64,000 bases of DNA. Origin: Pilaira anomala. Lineage: Eukaryota > Mucoromycota > Mucoromycetes > Mucorales > Mucoraceae. The stretch covers positions 20,725 to 84,724 of the forward strand of contig JAIXMQ010000092.1 in the NCBI GenBank assembly GCA_025716855.1, written 5' to 3'. The notes below the pieces were generated by a model, which saw nothing but the letters and a program-made list of their open reading frames with translations, made no database searches and was not told the origin of the DNA. Position 1 is the first letter of the stretch, and each line of letters begins with the position of its first letter. Positions 1 through 13,702 of this stretch are shown here, one piece after another. Made by a program: the position numbers and the translations under genes.

Positions 1-648
1 ATTTTGTAAATCTTCAATTTCACCACGTTTAAAATGAGGATGCTTAAATTCCCAAGTTTGATTATCAGAAGTTAAATTAGAATGTATCATATCATTGACT
101 TTATGAAATCCATACACTTTTTTTATTATTATTATTATTAGTATCTCTTTTTTAATTCATAAACCAATAACCACTTACTGTTTAATTGACGTACAAAACT
201 TTGCCAATTATTGTGTTTAAAATATTGAGGTAATACAATCTTGGAGAATGATGTAGGGTTGGCTACACTAAATAAGTCACCTCTTTCTGACCATGATATA
301 AGGGCTTGAATTGTTGTATCTTCTAACATTCTATATATATATATATAATGTTAATTGACAATTATAAAATCAAATAATAATCATACTTGTAAAGTTTATT
401 GACAAATGCGGCTTGTGTTCTAACTGTTGTAATTTCTACATCTGTGCCAGATGGTTCGTGATTATCTAAGGAAAGGTGCATAATATAAATAAATAGGTAT
501 ATATATATAAAAAAAAAAATAAAAATAAAAATAAAAACAAAAAAAAAATAAATTATCTGATTTTATTTTTTTATAGCAGAAAAAAAAAAAATTAAAAAAC
601 AAAAGAAAAAAAAAAAAAAAAAAAACCAGTACCTCTTTCTGCTGTCAT
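1..648 (-). CDS. HSF1: Heat shock factor-type transcription factor, 5' part (runs off the left edge)
   Basis: N-terminal part of an HSF-family DNA-binding protein, a nuclear activator that binds nGAAn repeats. Four exons can be joined in frame: 633-648, 387-465, 179-330 and 1-116, all with GT...AG introns. The joined protein has the HSF winged-helix domain from about residue 20: FVNKLY, then SWSERGD, FKHNNWQSFVRQLN (recognition helix), MYGFHKV, and WEFKHPHFKRG in the wing region. The intron after RQLN splits the Met codon of MYGF. The start at 648 (MTAER...) needs a 16-base first exon; if that exon is wrong, the in-frame ATG at 481 would serve. The trimerisation coiled coil and activation region lie outside the window. 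Family assignment is firm; which HSF or HSF-like paralogue it is cannot be told. Confidence 0.9.
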
Positions 649-3332
649 ACTTAATTGTACATATTATTTTTTTTTAGGGAAAAAAAAAAAAAAAAAAAAA
701 TTACAAAGAGTAGTTTTTATACCAAATGTTGAAAAAATTTAAAATTTTTTTTTTGCACACACAGACTCGAATAATCAAAAAAAGAAAGGCAATAGAAGAG
801 AAAAAGAATGAAAAGAATAAAAAAAATATTTTTTATACAGATATTTTTTTTTTTTTTTTTTTCTCATCCTGTCACGATCATATAATAGACTTAATTTCTC
901 GATCGAGCGGTTAAGTAAAATTACCAATTAAGGAATGGTTTTTTATATTCGAATGAACAAGTATTGAAATGATATAATATATATATATATAAAAAGCGAG
1001 AAAAAAAAAAAAAGTTTACATATTTTATGGTTTTTTAAAATAAAATCGAGTATTTCTTCATTTAGGAGGTTGTAATTTACAAAATAGGAAAGAAAAAACG
1101 TAGATCGGCAGTACCTCAATTCGGTAAAATGATGTCAGCCTAATTCAAACCAAGTGCTTGGTTTGAAAGCTTCTATTTTGCGCTTACATTTATTTACAAC
1201 TGAAAAGGATAAAAAAATCTCTCTCTCTCCTCCCCCCCAAACTCCTCCATTTTTTTTTCTAGGTTAATGTGCAAAGTAATGCTAACTTGAAATCGGTTTT
1301 CGGTTGATCTAGAATATACCTTTATCCGAGATTCAAGCAAAAAAAGGGAAAATAGATTCAAAATAATAAAGTGAAATGTTTTAACCAACTTTTTTTTTTT
1401 TTTTTTTTTTTTTTTACCCACCAGGTTCCTTCAACTCTATTACTGATATTCGAATCACATATAGTTACAAAGAAAAAAAAGTTAAATTTCTTTACTTTTA
1501 AAACCAAGCGCCCTATAATAACCGTGTTACTGCTACGCCTGAGGAGTATATAAAACAACTGGTCGATGACAAGTTTAACTATTTGTTATAGGAGCAACTT
1601 TATGCCTATTATATCAAGGTTGTTTTTTGATCATCATTTAAAGAACATTTTGCTGATCAATATGAAATAATCAAAGTTTAAAACTAAAATAACGAAATCG
1701 AAGGGCAATCAACAGTGATTTATGAAATACATATAGCAGGATAACATCGTGCTATGTTATGAAAACCTAACTATATCAGTAAAAAACCAGAAATAGAACG
1801 TTTTGTGTGTTCTAGTCAACATCATTTTTTCAAAAACAAAAAGAAGAAAGTTTTTTAGACGAACAATGTTGTTTTCATTCAAATATATATAAACATTTTG
1901 TTTTCAAATAATTAAAAAAGCAATGGGTCGATTTTTATATGCTGTCATTCTATATGTTAAAATACAACAAAGTATACTCTACAAATAGAACAAAGTTGCC
2001 AAGTTCTATTAGATACATCTACATAAACGTAAACATGTCTCTCTATAGCAAATAATTACTCTCCTAAAAGATCGAAAGTTTTTTTTTTTTGTGTAAAATG
2101 TTTTATACATAAACACGCTTTAGTTATGAACCAATGCAATGAAATAAATTGGTTCTTTCTTGTCTTACACATAATTTATGGTTTTCCAAGAAAAGGGTAT
2201 ATCGTATACAACGGTTAAAATTGTTTCTTGCTGCTAAAGTAAGCGTTTTTAAATCATCATAGTTAAAATGAAGCTTTATTTTAATTCCTTTTTCAACTCT
2301 GTAACTCTAATTAAATTGGAATGCATTTGTTTAATTTGCACTTTTGAGGCCATTTATTCAGTTAAAAAAAAACGGGGGAGGTTAATTGGTTGCTCACAGT
2401 AAAGGCTCTCCCCCAAAGTAGCCTTGGTATATAGTCTCAAGTACAATTAACTTTGTTGTATTGTTGGCAGTCATATCGAGTGTAGTTCTCTGGAATCAAG
2501 TTTTTAACATAACCTGTACCCTTATGTTTTTGAGTGGCGTGTGTGTGTGTGGGGAGGGAGGAGGGGAAAAGCTAAAAGTTTAGGTAATCATCAACAGTTA
2601 GATACTAAGTGATTCAGATGTTTTTTTTTCTACCACTGCTGTGTACAATAAACGCTATACAGTAGAAAAGTTCTCACACAAGTTTCTTCTCTTCTCCAGT
2701 GAAGATTTCAGACGCGGTCACTTTCAATCTACAAACGTATCCTCTTCGGGACAGTCCATGACAAGAATTTTGACGGAATAGGCTACAATCTTTCTATTAG
2801 TGTACCGGTATTCAAATTTATTTTGCTTTCAAACTTACTGGAAAGACCAACCCTATCACTTGTAGTTTTTTTTTTTTAACTGCAACTTTATTGCATAGAA
2901 AAGTTTGGCTTTAAATTCTTCATTATTGTTTGAACATAATATTGTCTAACAAAATACGTCTTCTGTAACTAAAAATCAATCAAAATAATAATAGTAAAAC
3001 TGTTTCCTTTTTTTACCTTAAAAAAAAAGATACTCTGGCATAATCACTATTGTTTTAGCATACAACGCATTACCCGAGATTCTGTGTTCTATTTTAACTG
3101 ATTTAAATAAATAAAAATACATAATTATATTTATGGTGGATAAACAATGTGTAATATTACATGTAGATAGAATGATAGCTTAAAAAAATATAGAGTTCGC
3201 ACAATGTGGCTCTGCATCTTTTCGCAAAGTTTATATAAGACATCCTATCCTAGAATCTTTGATAAATAATAAGAACTTGTGCGACATGAATTTATTAAAT
3301 AAGACAACTATTTTATTATTCTATATCTACTG

Positions 3333-3360
<28 letters not shown>
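649..3360. other. Gene-free stretch
   Basis: 2.7 kb of A+T-rich DNA upstream of the heat shock factor and downstream of the heme lyase gene. Open frames here are short and low complexity. It has several A or T runs (for example 609-625, 672-690, 844-861, 1389-1415), a 24-base palindrome at 1144-1167 and a short CTA repeat just before 3361. It probably contains the HSF promoter; no specific element can be assigned. Confidence 0.6.
1144..1167. repeat. Perfect 11+2+11 palindrome
   Basis: The arm TTCAAACCAAG is followed by TG and its exact reverse complement CTTGGTTTGAA. It could be a dimeric protein-binding site about 500 bases upstream of the heat shock factor gene, or chance in A+T-rich DNA. 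Confidence 0.5.
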
Positions 3361-3364
<4 letters not shown>

Positions 3365-3738
3365 ATAAATTCACCTTTTCTAAATGACATTCTTAATCTA
3401 TCCCACATACCGGATGGAGATACTGCAGGGCGTACATCTAAATAAAAACTAGCAGACATTGGCTTCTTTGGGTCTTGTCTTCCTTTATAAAAATCAATGA
3501 CATAAGTTACTTTCTCTCCACATCTATCTACAACCCAATCATGACGATCAAATGGAAGCGTATATCTAATAATAAAAATGTTGATAAGCATTCTCCTCTT
3601 ACTTTCTAATGCATCATTCTTACCCAAACCATGATCGAATACGAGCTTTAGGTGTAATATCTTTAGGACGTCCTTCAAACTTTAATAACATGGGTTGATT
3701 ACATTCACTAATTTGTATATAAATAAGTTATTCAGCTT

Positions 3739-3776
<38 letters not shown>

Positions 3777-4354
3777 TATGTGTATATACTTTACGTTTGG
3801 TGTAACTTTTCCCATTCTAAAATCTTTTGCCATGCCATTTCGTTAACTGCATTATGAATAGGAACAACAACTTGCATATCTTGTTCTTCAGGTGTCCAGT
3901 TTTTACGTCTCATAGCATTGAAAAACATTTGCTCGGAGGGATAGACCCATAACTTATCGTCAGAGTTGGCACGAGGAATAGTAGAGATCTCTCTTTCTTT
4001 AGCAAGAGGTATCTTTTGGTCTGCTTGAGGTGCTTGTTCTGATACTTTAGGCATATTGTTAGCACTGTCAATAGCATCAGAATCACATCCTTCTTTAGAA
4101 GCTGGTAAAAAGTTTTTATAAGTTGAAGGATCGACCGGGCAACTCTGAGGTTCCTCTGTCTCTGTCGTGTTTGGTGGAAGGAAATGTTTATATGAATTAT
4201 GATCGACTGGACATTTAGGTTCCTCTACTTTTGTTTCAACAGTTTTATGATCGACTGGGCATTTAGGTTCCTCTACTTTTGTTTCAACAGTTTTATGGTC
4301 GACTGGACATTTTGTTTCTTCCGTTTTTTGGTGTTTGACTGGGGACTCTGACAT
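3361..4354 (-). CDS. CYC3: Cytochrome c heme lyase (holocytochrome c synthase)
   Basis: Attaches heme covalently to apocytochrome c (or c1) in the mitochondrial intermembrane space. Exons 3795-4354, 3624-3707 and 3361-3565 join in frame to about 282 residues. Visible family blocks are [16 protein letters not shown], then [53 protein letters not shown] (His of the heme-binding core) and YVIDFYKG. The N-terminal third is unusual: four CPV motifs (three CPVDH, one CPVDP), with a 16-residue unit [16 protein letters not shown] present twice in tandem. CP motifs are heme-contact motifs in this family and one or two copies are usual. Whether it serves cytochrome c or c1 cannot be decided from sequence alone. 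Confidence 0.93.
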
Positions 4355-4461
4355 AATGTAGGTATTTTGTAAAATAATTAAAAGTAAAAAAAAATATATA
4401 TATATATATGTGTATATATAGAAAATAGGCTAGGGGTTGGGTGAGGGGGTTAAATTTATTT

Positions 4462-6222
4462 TTATTTGAATGCTGCTGGTGGTGAACTTGAAACAATACC
4501 ATCATAATAATCTTTAGATTTTTGTTCATTTCCCTTCTTCTTCATTAGACCTCTTGTATCTAATGATTTACCAACTAAACTATCCAATTGTGGACGAATA
4601 AGTGAGTTCGAGGCCGCACTTTTTCTTCTAGCAGGTCTAGGGAACTGCTCTGATAATAATCTATCAGAATATGAAAAATCATAATTAACAAAACTAGAAG
4701 CCAACATATTATCTTTCTTTCTTGATCGTGCTTCATCTTCTTTTTCATCTTCTTTATCTTCATCATCTTCTAGTAGAGAATAATGAATTGTAATAGGTAC
4801 TGATGTAGCATACAATGATACTTGATTATCTATTTCACTATTACTAGCAGTAGCAGTAGTAACATCTTTCTTCAAGTCAAAATCTTTTCGAATGTATTTA
4901 CTCGTATTTCGCTTCTTTTTTATCCATGAAAACTTTTGATCAATTTCTGAAATAGATTTTTGTAAAGAAGAAGATAATAGTATATCTTTATCTTTCTTTA
5001 CATCTTTTTGTTCTTCAGATGATTCTTCTTGTTTATCAGTTGAATCAGTTTCTTCTTTTTCTTCTTCGTCAGAGAATTCTTCATCTAAATTAAACATATC
5101 TTCTTCTTCTTCTTCTTCTTCTTCTTCTTCCTCATCATCATCTGCTTCTATATCATTATTTTTATTTTCATCTATATAATAGAGTGTGAGTATTAATACG
5201 TGTTAATGTCAACAGACTACAATCTCTCATACTGTTATAATGATCAAGGTTCTTATTCTTGAGACTAGCACTTATATCAGACTCATCCAAAGTAAACCCA
5301 ATCTTTTTAATAGGAAGCTTTTTACTAGTAGCTTCTTCCGGTACTACCACAGCATTTGAAAACCGAACATGATTCTTTCCTTTCTTTTCATCCACATCTT
5401 GATTAGTCACTTGAATGATTTTGGACCATAATTGATTATTCTCTAATTTTGCTTGTGATATCAACTTTTGTGTCTCTTTTTCTTCCTTTTTTTTAAAATT
5501 TTCAATACGTAGCTTGGACTCTAATCGAATCTTATTCATTGATTGATCCAATAATGTTATAATTTGTTGATGTGTTGACACAAGTTTTTCAGGAACATCT
5601 ATTTTTTTTTATGTTTATATATATATAAGTTTCTAAATTCTTCTTCCTATTCCCTTCCCAAAAAAAAAACAAACCTTCTGTACTAGGCATTGGAACTAAA
5701 CCGTCCGTATCTTGGTCCAATTTAATATTAAAAATATCTGAATAACATGAATCTTTCTTGATCTTTTCAATTTCTTCTCCACACTAGTAAAAAAAAAAAA
5801 ATGCATAAATAAATAAATAATAATAATAAACTGGTTTTATACTTACAATGGCGTTTTCGTGAATAACTACTTTACTAAACGAAGCGGATTCAGCTACAGA
5901 ATATATTTCGCCACAGTTACAGTTAAGACAACTGGTAGTTTTCCAGTCTCCTTTGGTTACTGTATGAATCAGTGAGTTAAACTCCTGTATTTTTTAAAAA
6001 AAAATATAGTGTCAATGAAAAACCGTACATATATATATATATATATACATATATATTTACAATAACAATGCCACCCATTCCAAGTTCAAATTCCCAGCCA
6101 AGTAACGGTTCTTTCACAGTTACTTGTGGTTTTAATTCGGCAAGTCCATCCAGGGTATATTTCGATGCAAGATGGATTCTTATATTTAGACAGTGGCAAG
6201 AGTAAACTATAAAACTGGACAT
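4462..6222 (-). CDS. Unrecognised acidic protein with N-terminal Cys motifs
   Basis: Five exons join in frame (6061-6222, 5847-5984, 5675-5783, 5233-5598, 4462-5171) to about 494 residues. I do not recognise the family. The N-terminal third has paired cysteines, YSCHCLNIRIHL and, about 60 residues on, TTSCLNCNCGEIYSV, which could bind a metal. The middle is a lysine/glutamate-rich probable coiled coil (ESKLRIENFKKKEEKETQK). A Glu/Asp run encoded by a GAA/TCT-type repeat (about 5095-5150) precedes DMFNLDEEFSDEEE. The C-terminal region is Ser-, Lys- and Arg-rich. No signal peptide or membrane segment is seen. The clean exon structure and an ATG at 6222 support a real gene. An ATG-less open frame at 6235-6456 immediately upstream may be untranslated leader. 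Confidence 0.8.
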
Positions 6223-6602
6223 TTTTTTTTTTTTCTATGAGAATAAGATAAAAAGAACGTCCTTCTTTTTAGTTAAAGGTTCTAAAAAAAATGGATCAAG
6301 GCGGAACTCTAAAAGACCTAAACACCCTTTCGTGATTAAAGTTCTCATGATAATCATTCTCTCATGACATACATATGTAGTTTCATTTTCATTGTACTTT
6401 ATAGGTTGACCTTGAGTATAATATTGTTGCGCAGAAAGATGAATATCAAGTCTCAAGTAATAAAAACAATATAGTATGTATAAATTTTCTTTAATATTGA
6501 AATTAATTTAATTATGCTGGTAACTCTAAAGCAATTACATGGACATCTAAACTGTTATATGAAGTCTAGAAGAAGAAGAAAAAAAAAAGCTCTATTTTAT
6601 TT

Positions 6603-8633
6603 TTATTTTAGACGTACAAATTCAATCATCATTTCACAATGATCTGTATGCGGGAATATATCAATAGATACAGCACGCAAAGGTTTGAAAGGTTGCCCCT
6701 TGAAACGATTTGAAGTGGGTCTACATAACCCAATTAGATTTGGCAAAGCTTGTTTGACATCACAACATATAAAAATAACTTTTTCAATTTGCTCAGCTTC
6801 ACGAACTGCTCGAATTACGCTTGTATTAACACCATTTCTAGGAGGATCTAATACTGCTATCACATTTTCATTTTTCGTACTCTTCACAACATCAATTTTA
6901 TCTTCTACTTTACTGGCATAATATTCGACATTGGTTATATCTATTTAACAAGTAACGTGTTAATATACTTGTTTTTTTTTTTTCATAAACAATAACATAC
7001 TGTTTAGTAACGCATTTGTTTTAGCATCAATAATGGCCTCGGGTATCATTTCAATACCGATAACTCTATCAACTGATTTTGCCATAGTAATTCCAATAGT
7101 ACCAGTACCACAGCATAAATCTAGCAAAGTGACTTTCTTATCTTTTATGTCACACCATTCAGCACATTTTGAATACAAGAGTTCTGCTGCTGGTGTATTT
7201 ACTTGAAAAAATGCGTTGGGAGAGATACGAAATCTACATCCTAATAGCTCTTCATATACATAGCCATCACCTATCAATATTTCTGTTGTTCCTTTATCTG
7301 TAACGCCATTGGAAGCTCCATTCCATACTTGTAACATGAGCGTTGTTAGATTAATCTCGTTTTGATTTTTCCAATAATCCATTAATTTTTCTTTTTCTTG
7401 TTGCACTTGAACATCTGTTAATTCGCTAGCGTTTATCTGAATTAATACCATCACTATAAATAAAGTTTTTAATACTGTCTATTTTAATTTTATTATGTGT
7501 ACGTTTATTTACATACCATCGCCTGTGCGTTGTGTTTTGGTCATAATGGATCTCCAAACACCCACTTTTTCAACACGATCATAGACATCATATTCGGATT
7601 CTTTTACATAATCTTCCATAGCTTTTGCTATTTCTTTGGCTTTATCAGGTATATGTAAACTATCCTTCGGGTTTAATACCGCTGTAATACCCTCCTTATA
7701 CAATCCTAATAAAAATCCTACGGTCTTTTTACCATCCAAATCTCTACCAATTGTAAATTCACATTTTGTTCTGTATCCATTTACTAAAGGGGATTGAATT
7801 GTATCTAATAATTCAATATCCATATCTTTACTATACATTTTAAAAGAAATCGTTTTAGCGTTGAAGAAGCTGACTTTCTTATAGTTTATACTTACAGCGT
7901 ATTTGTCCATGCAATTTGAGATTTTGCTTCTTCAGAAAGTTCGGGCAATGCATTTACCTTTTTGCGTAACGTATTTAAATAGCGATACCCTAACTTGTGT
8001 TTTTTTGCAATTTGTTCAGCGTATGGAATACTTTTTCCAAAAAAAAAAAAAAAAATAGTTTAATATACAAAATGTTTTAAATAAATGTGTTATTTACTTG
8101 TGAAGCGGTGTCACTTGATCTGCAATTCTTTCAGTTGGTGTTCTCGTATCATTTACATCCACTAAACTCTTTTTTTTAGCTTCAAACTTCACTTTAAAGG
8201 CTTGTTCTGATACTTGCTTATATTCAGTAGATATAATTTGCTTTTTAAATTCAACACCTTGTAGTTTTGACATGGCTGCTCGAGCAGCTTCTTCTGTCTA
8301 TATATACAACAAGTAAATATAACAATAAAATATTTAACTTTAGGGCTTTTTTTTTTTTTTTTTTTTTTTTACTTCAAAATTCATATAGGCATAATCCCAC
8401 TTTGGTGCCTTTTTGAAACGGTGGTGTAGATCTAAAGTTTCTAATAATTTTTTAATAGAACCTGTCTCATGCATGGGTAAATTAACTATTTTCACTCGAT
8501 GAATGAACACAGGTTCTTTCGGAGTCAGGAGCAATGACTCCGTTACTGAACCTATAGACTTATTAGACTACTTCAAACAAAATTCATTGCCGAATAAATC
8601 TTTACGGATTAGTTTCTTGGCTGCTTGAAACAT
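6603..8633 (-). CDS. TRM2: tRNA (uracil-5-)-methyltransferase, TRMT2A/Trm2-like
   Basis: Makes 5-methyluridine (position 54) in tRNA using S-adenosylmethionine. Seven exons (8606-8633, 8373-8551, 8098-8297, 7896-8030, 7517-7830, 7001-7453, 6603-6940) join in frame to 548 residues. An RRM-like domain lies near residues 20-90 (VFIHRVKIVNLPMHE, WDYAYMNFE), as in animal TRMT2A. Then come SPLVNGYRTKCEFTIG, the substrate-side motif FRISPNAFFQVNT, the SAM-binding motif LLDLCCGTGTIGI, and VLDPPRNGV. The expected catalytic cysteine lies in VIFICCDVKQA, and the C-terminal motif FPHTDHCEMM carries the general-base Glu. The start at 8633 requires a 28-base first exon (MFQAAKKLI); the next exon has no ATG before the RRM. 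The gene closes without frame breaks. Confidence 0.92.
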
Positions 8634-10753
<2,120 letters not shown>

Positions 10754-10972
10754 AACGGCTAAACTAAATGTACCGAGAATTCACTAAAAAAAGTAAATAA
10801 CTCGGAAGTCCGATTCTTTTTTCTTTGAAAACAAAAAAAAAAAAAAAAAATTAAATAAATAAACAAAAACTTCCAACATTTTCTAACTTTTTCTTTTTAC
10901 ATAAACTTTTATTTTATTTTTCTCTTAAACATATAGATATAATTATTCTTCTTCTGATTTATATATGTCATT

Positions 10973-12502
10973 ATGAGCTTGTTGTCTAAAAAGATGATTA
11001 AATTGACGGATAACAATTCATCACCATCATCACGTATGTCTGAAAGGGATCACAGTCAGTTTGAAGTAGCACCATTATTAAACGATGGTCGCGACTCAAT
11101 GGCTTCGAGTGAACAAGACGAGGCAGATTTATTAGCCTCACCGTTACATGTTTCAAGTCAAAGCCCACCCTGGAATCCGCAATTGCAATCACAACGTAGT
11201 AGCCACAACAATAGACGACGAGCCACTTCAAAAAAATCTTGCATTATTTTATGCTGCATACTTACTATACTACCTATTTTATCATTTATCCTATTTTCTT
11301 CAATATACTTCACTGCTTCTACTTTGCCTTCAATTCCAGCTGAAAAACAAACAGTGCCTACAACACCTCCTCGTTTACTTACCTTTAACATGTTTATGAG
11401 ACCTCCCGGTATAAAGAATAACAAGGATGACTTTAAAAATGAGCGTTTAGAATACATTGTACAAAATATTTTACCCTTTTATGACATCATTACCATTCAA
11501 GAAGCTTTTGCCTACGCTAATAGACGCATTGACACTCTGATATCCGCTGCATTTGATCAAGGGTTTTATTATCAAGTAGCTTCTCAAAGGCATTATCCTT
11601 GGGATTTGGGAGGCGATGGTGGTTTATTAATTTTATCCCGATATCCTATTCAAAAATCTGACCGGATTGAATTCCCCCGTGGTGTACACTCAGACTGGTA
11701 AAACTAAGAAAAAAAAAATGTTATAATTTATAGTTTTACTAAAAAAAAAAACACAGGCTATCATTTAAAGGCGCTTTACATGCTTTAATTCAACTCAATT
11801 CAGCACAACAAATCCATGTATATACAACACATACCCAAGCATCTTATGATAATGCAGGTGCAATTAATTTCGATGATACAAAAGTAAGACTTAGTCAATT
11901 TGCTGAGGTGCATCAATTTATAGCCGATACCGCTAGAAACGATACACATCCTATTTTATTAATGGGTGATCTTAACGTTGACGCTGCTGCTCATGATAAT
12001 GGAATTGATGTTCCATCTCGTCATAGTTCACTTGCCTATACAATGATGATGGACGTACTGACAGGAAAAGGAACACATCTCGACTTAATTGATGACCAAG
12101 CTGAATCTGACATCACTTATGCTAGTGATTGGCAATTACAGAATTTGACGGATATTCCCTACGAAACATTTGGTTATCATCCTGTTACCTTTGGTGATTA
12201 TAAGAAGTTAGATAATGGAACATTAGTACCCGCTGAGACCATATTAACAAGCCATAATCAGCTTATGACTGTACAAAGTATTGATCGTTTATTCTGGTCT
12301 AGTCAAAATAACACTAATATTTCAATTGGTAATGTTACCGTTGAGCATTTTTTTACAAATAACGACAAATTACCGTTTACCCAAATATCAGGTAAAAAAA
12401 AAAAAAAAATTAGAAGAATGTAGAATAAATATATATAAACTAACATTTTTTTGGATTATTACATTAGATCATTATGGTTTAAGTGCTTTACTTTATCTTT
12501 AA
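10973..12502 (+). CDS. Membrane-anchored neutral sphingomyelinase-like phosphodiesterase
   Basis: A member of the endonuclease/exonuclease/phosphatase fold, closest in appearance to neutral sphingomyelinase/phospholipase C enzymes. Exons 10973-11697, 11757-12391 and 12468-12502 join in frame to 464 residues. An N-terminal cytosolic tail of about 90 residues (Ser-rich) precedes one hydrophobic segment (residues about 90-115, CIILCCILTILPILSFILF), suggesting a type II membrane protein with an outside or lumenal catalytic domain. Expected catalytic motifs are all present: LLTFNMF (Asn), TIQEAF (Glu), YTTHTQA (His), MGDLNVD (Asp/Asn) and the last-exon GDHYGL (Asp-His). Several NxT/NxS sequons fit the outside placement. 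The exact lipid substrate cannot be read from sequence. Confidence 0.87.
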
Positions 12503-12535
12503 AAAATAATAAATAAACAATGATAGTAATTTAAT

Positions 12536-13702
12536 TTATCGTAAACCAACAGCTTTATAAACTTCTTCCATTGTCTTATTAGCTACATGCTCTGCTTTTT
12601 CAGCACCTTCATCTAAAACTTGTCTCACATAACCTTCATCTGCTTGTAATCTAACTAATTCAGACTGAATAGGTTGTAATTTAACAATAATTGCATCTGA
12701 AACACGAGTTTTGAAATCTTTTGTACTTGTAATATCTGCACATTCTTTGACTGCTTCTTCAATTTCAATGTCGCGCATAGCTGCATAAATAGAAATCAAA
12801 TTTGACATACCAGGACGTTCAACTGGGTCATAAGAGACACCTCGAATGCCATCTGTTGTAGCTTTACCAATCTTTGCTTGGATAACTTTAGGTGTATCGA
12901 TTAAATTTAACCGAGAAAAATCTGAAGGATCGGACTTTGACATCTTTCCACTTGGTTCACGTAAAGACATGACTCGTTTAGCTGCTGGAGGTACAATAGC
13001 CGCAGGTTTAGGAAATACGGTTGTCTTGAATGTCTTATTAAATAATCCTGCAATATCTCTCGCTAATTCTAAATGCTGCATTTGATCTTCTCCTACAGGT
13101 ACATGCGTTCCCTTATAAAGTAAAATATCTGCTGCTTGTAAAACTGGATAATCAAATAACCCCATCTTTAATCCACTTGTCAAACTTTCATCAGCTAAGA
13201 CGTGTGCATGGCTCATCCCTTTTCCTTCCATCTTTGTCTTCCACTGTGTCATACGCCCTAACCATCCTACTGGTGTAATACAGTTAAAAATCCAGGCAAG
13301 CTCAGAATGAGATCGTACTCGACTTTGTTCAAATAAAACTGAACGTTTAGGGTCTACTCCACAAGCTAATAAAGTGGCTGCAACGTCGAGTTTAGCTTGT
13401 CTTAATGTAGCTGGGTCTTGTGGCATTGTAATAGCATGTAAATCAACAATACTATAATAGTTTAAAGAACTTGTGCCTGTCACTGGATCTGGATCTTGTA
13501 ACCGCGCCCAATTAGCCAAGGCACCCAAGTAGTTACCGAGATGAGGTGTACCTGTAGGTTGGATACCTGAAAATACAATACGAGGCTTAGCTTGTGTTGT
13601 CAAAGTACGCTATAAAAAAAAAAGAGCATGTCTTGTTTTTTTAGTAAGACGTAACGATTTAAGTTTTATTTTAAAAAAAGTTACTTTTATTAAAGTATTC
13701 AT
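12536..13702 (-). CDS. MSW1: Tryptophanyl-tRNA synthetase, mitochondrial type
   Basis: Charges tRNA-Trp; the bacterial-type length (363 residues) and a short basic, hydroxylated N terminus (MNTLIKRTLTTQAKPR) point to mitochondria. Two exons: an 18-base first exon at 13685-13702 (MNTLIK) and 12536-13609. Class I motifs are visible: PTGTPHLGNYLGA (HIGH-like) near residue 26, DHAxTMP-type region VDLHAITMPQDP, GEDQMQHLELARDIA, and GKMSKSDPSD (KMSKS loop). The next in-frame Met lies well inside the protein, so the upstream 18-base exon is needed for an ATG. It converges with the phosphodiesterase gene on the + strand, with only 33 bases between the stops. Confidence 0.94.

Noticed and set aside
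6235..6456. 73-codon minus-strand open frame between TRM2 and the Cys-rich protein gene
   Set aside because: It begins with TTG, has no ATG with a good context, ends right before the next gene's ATG and matches nothing I know. More likely 5' leader of the downstream gene.
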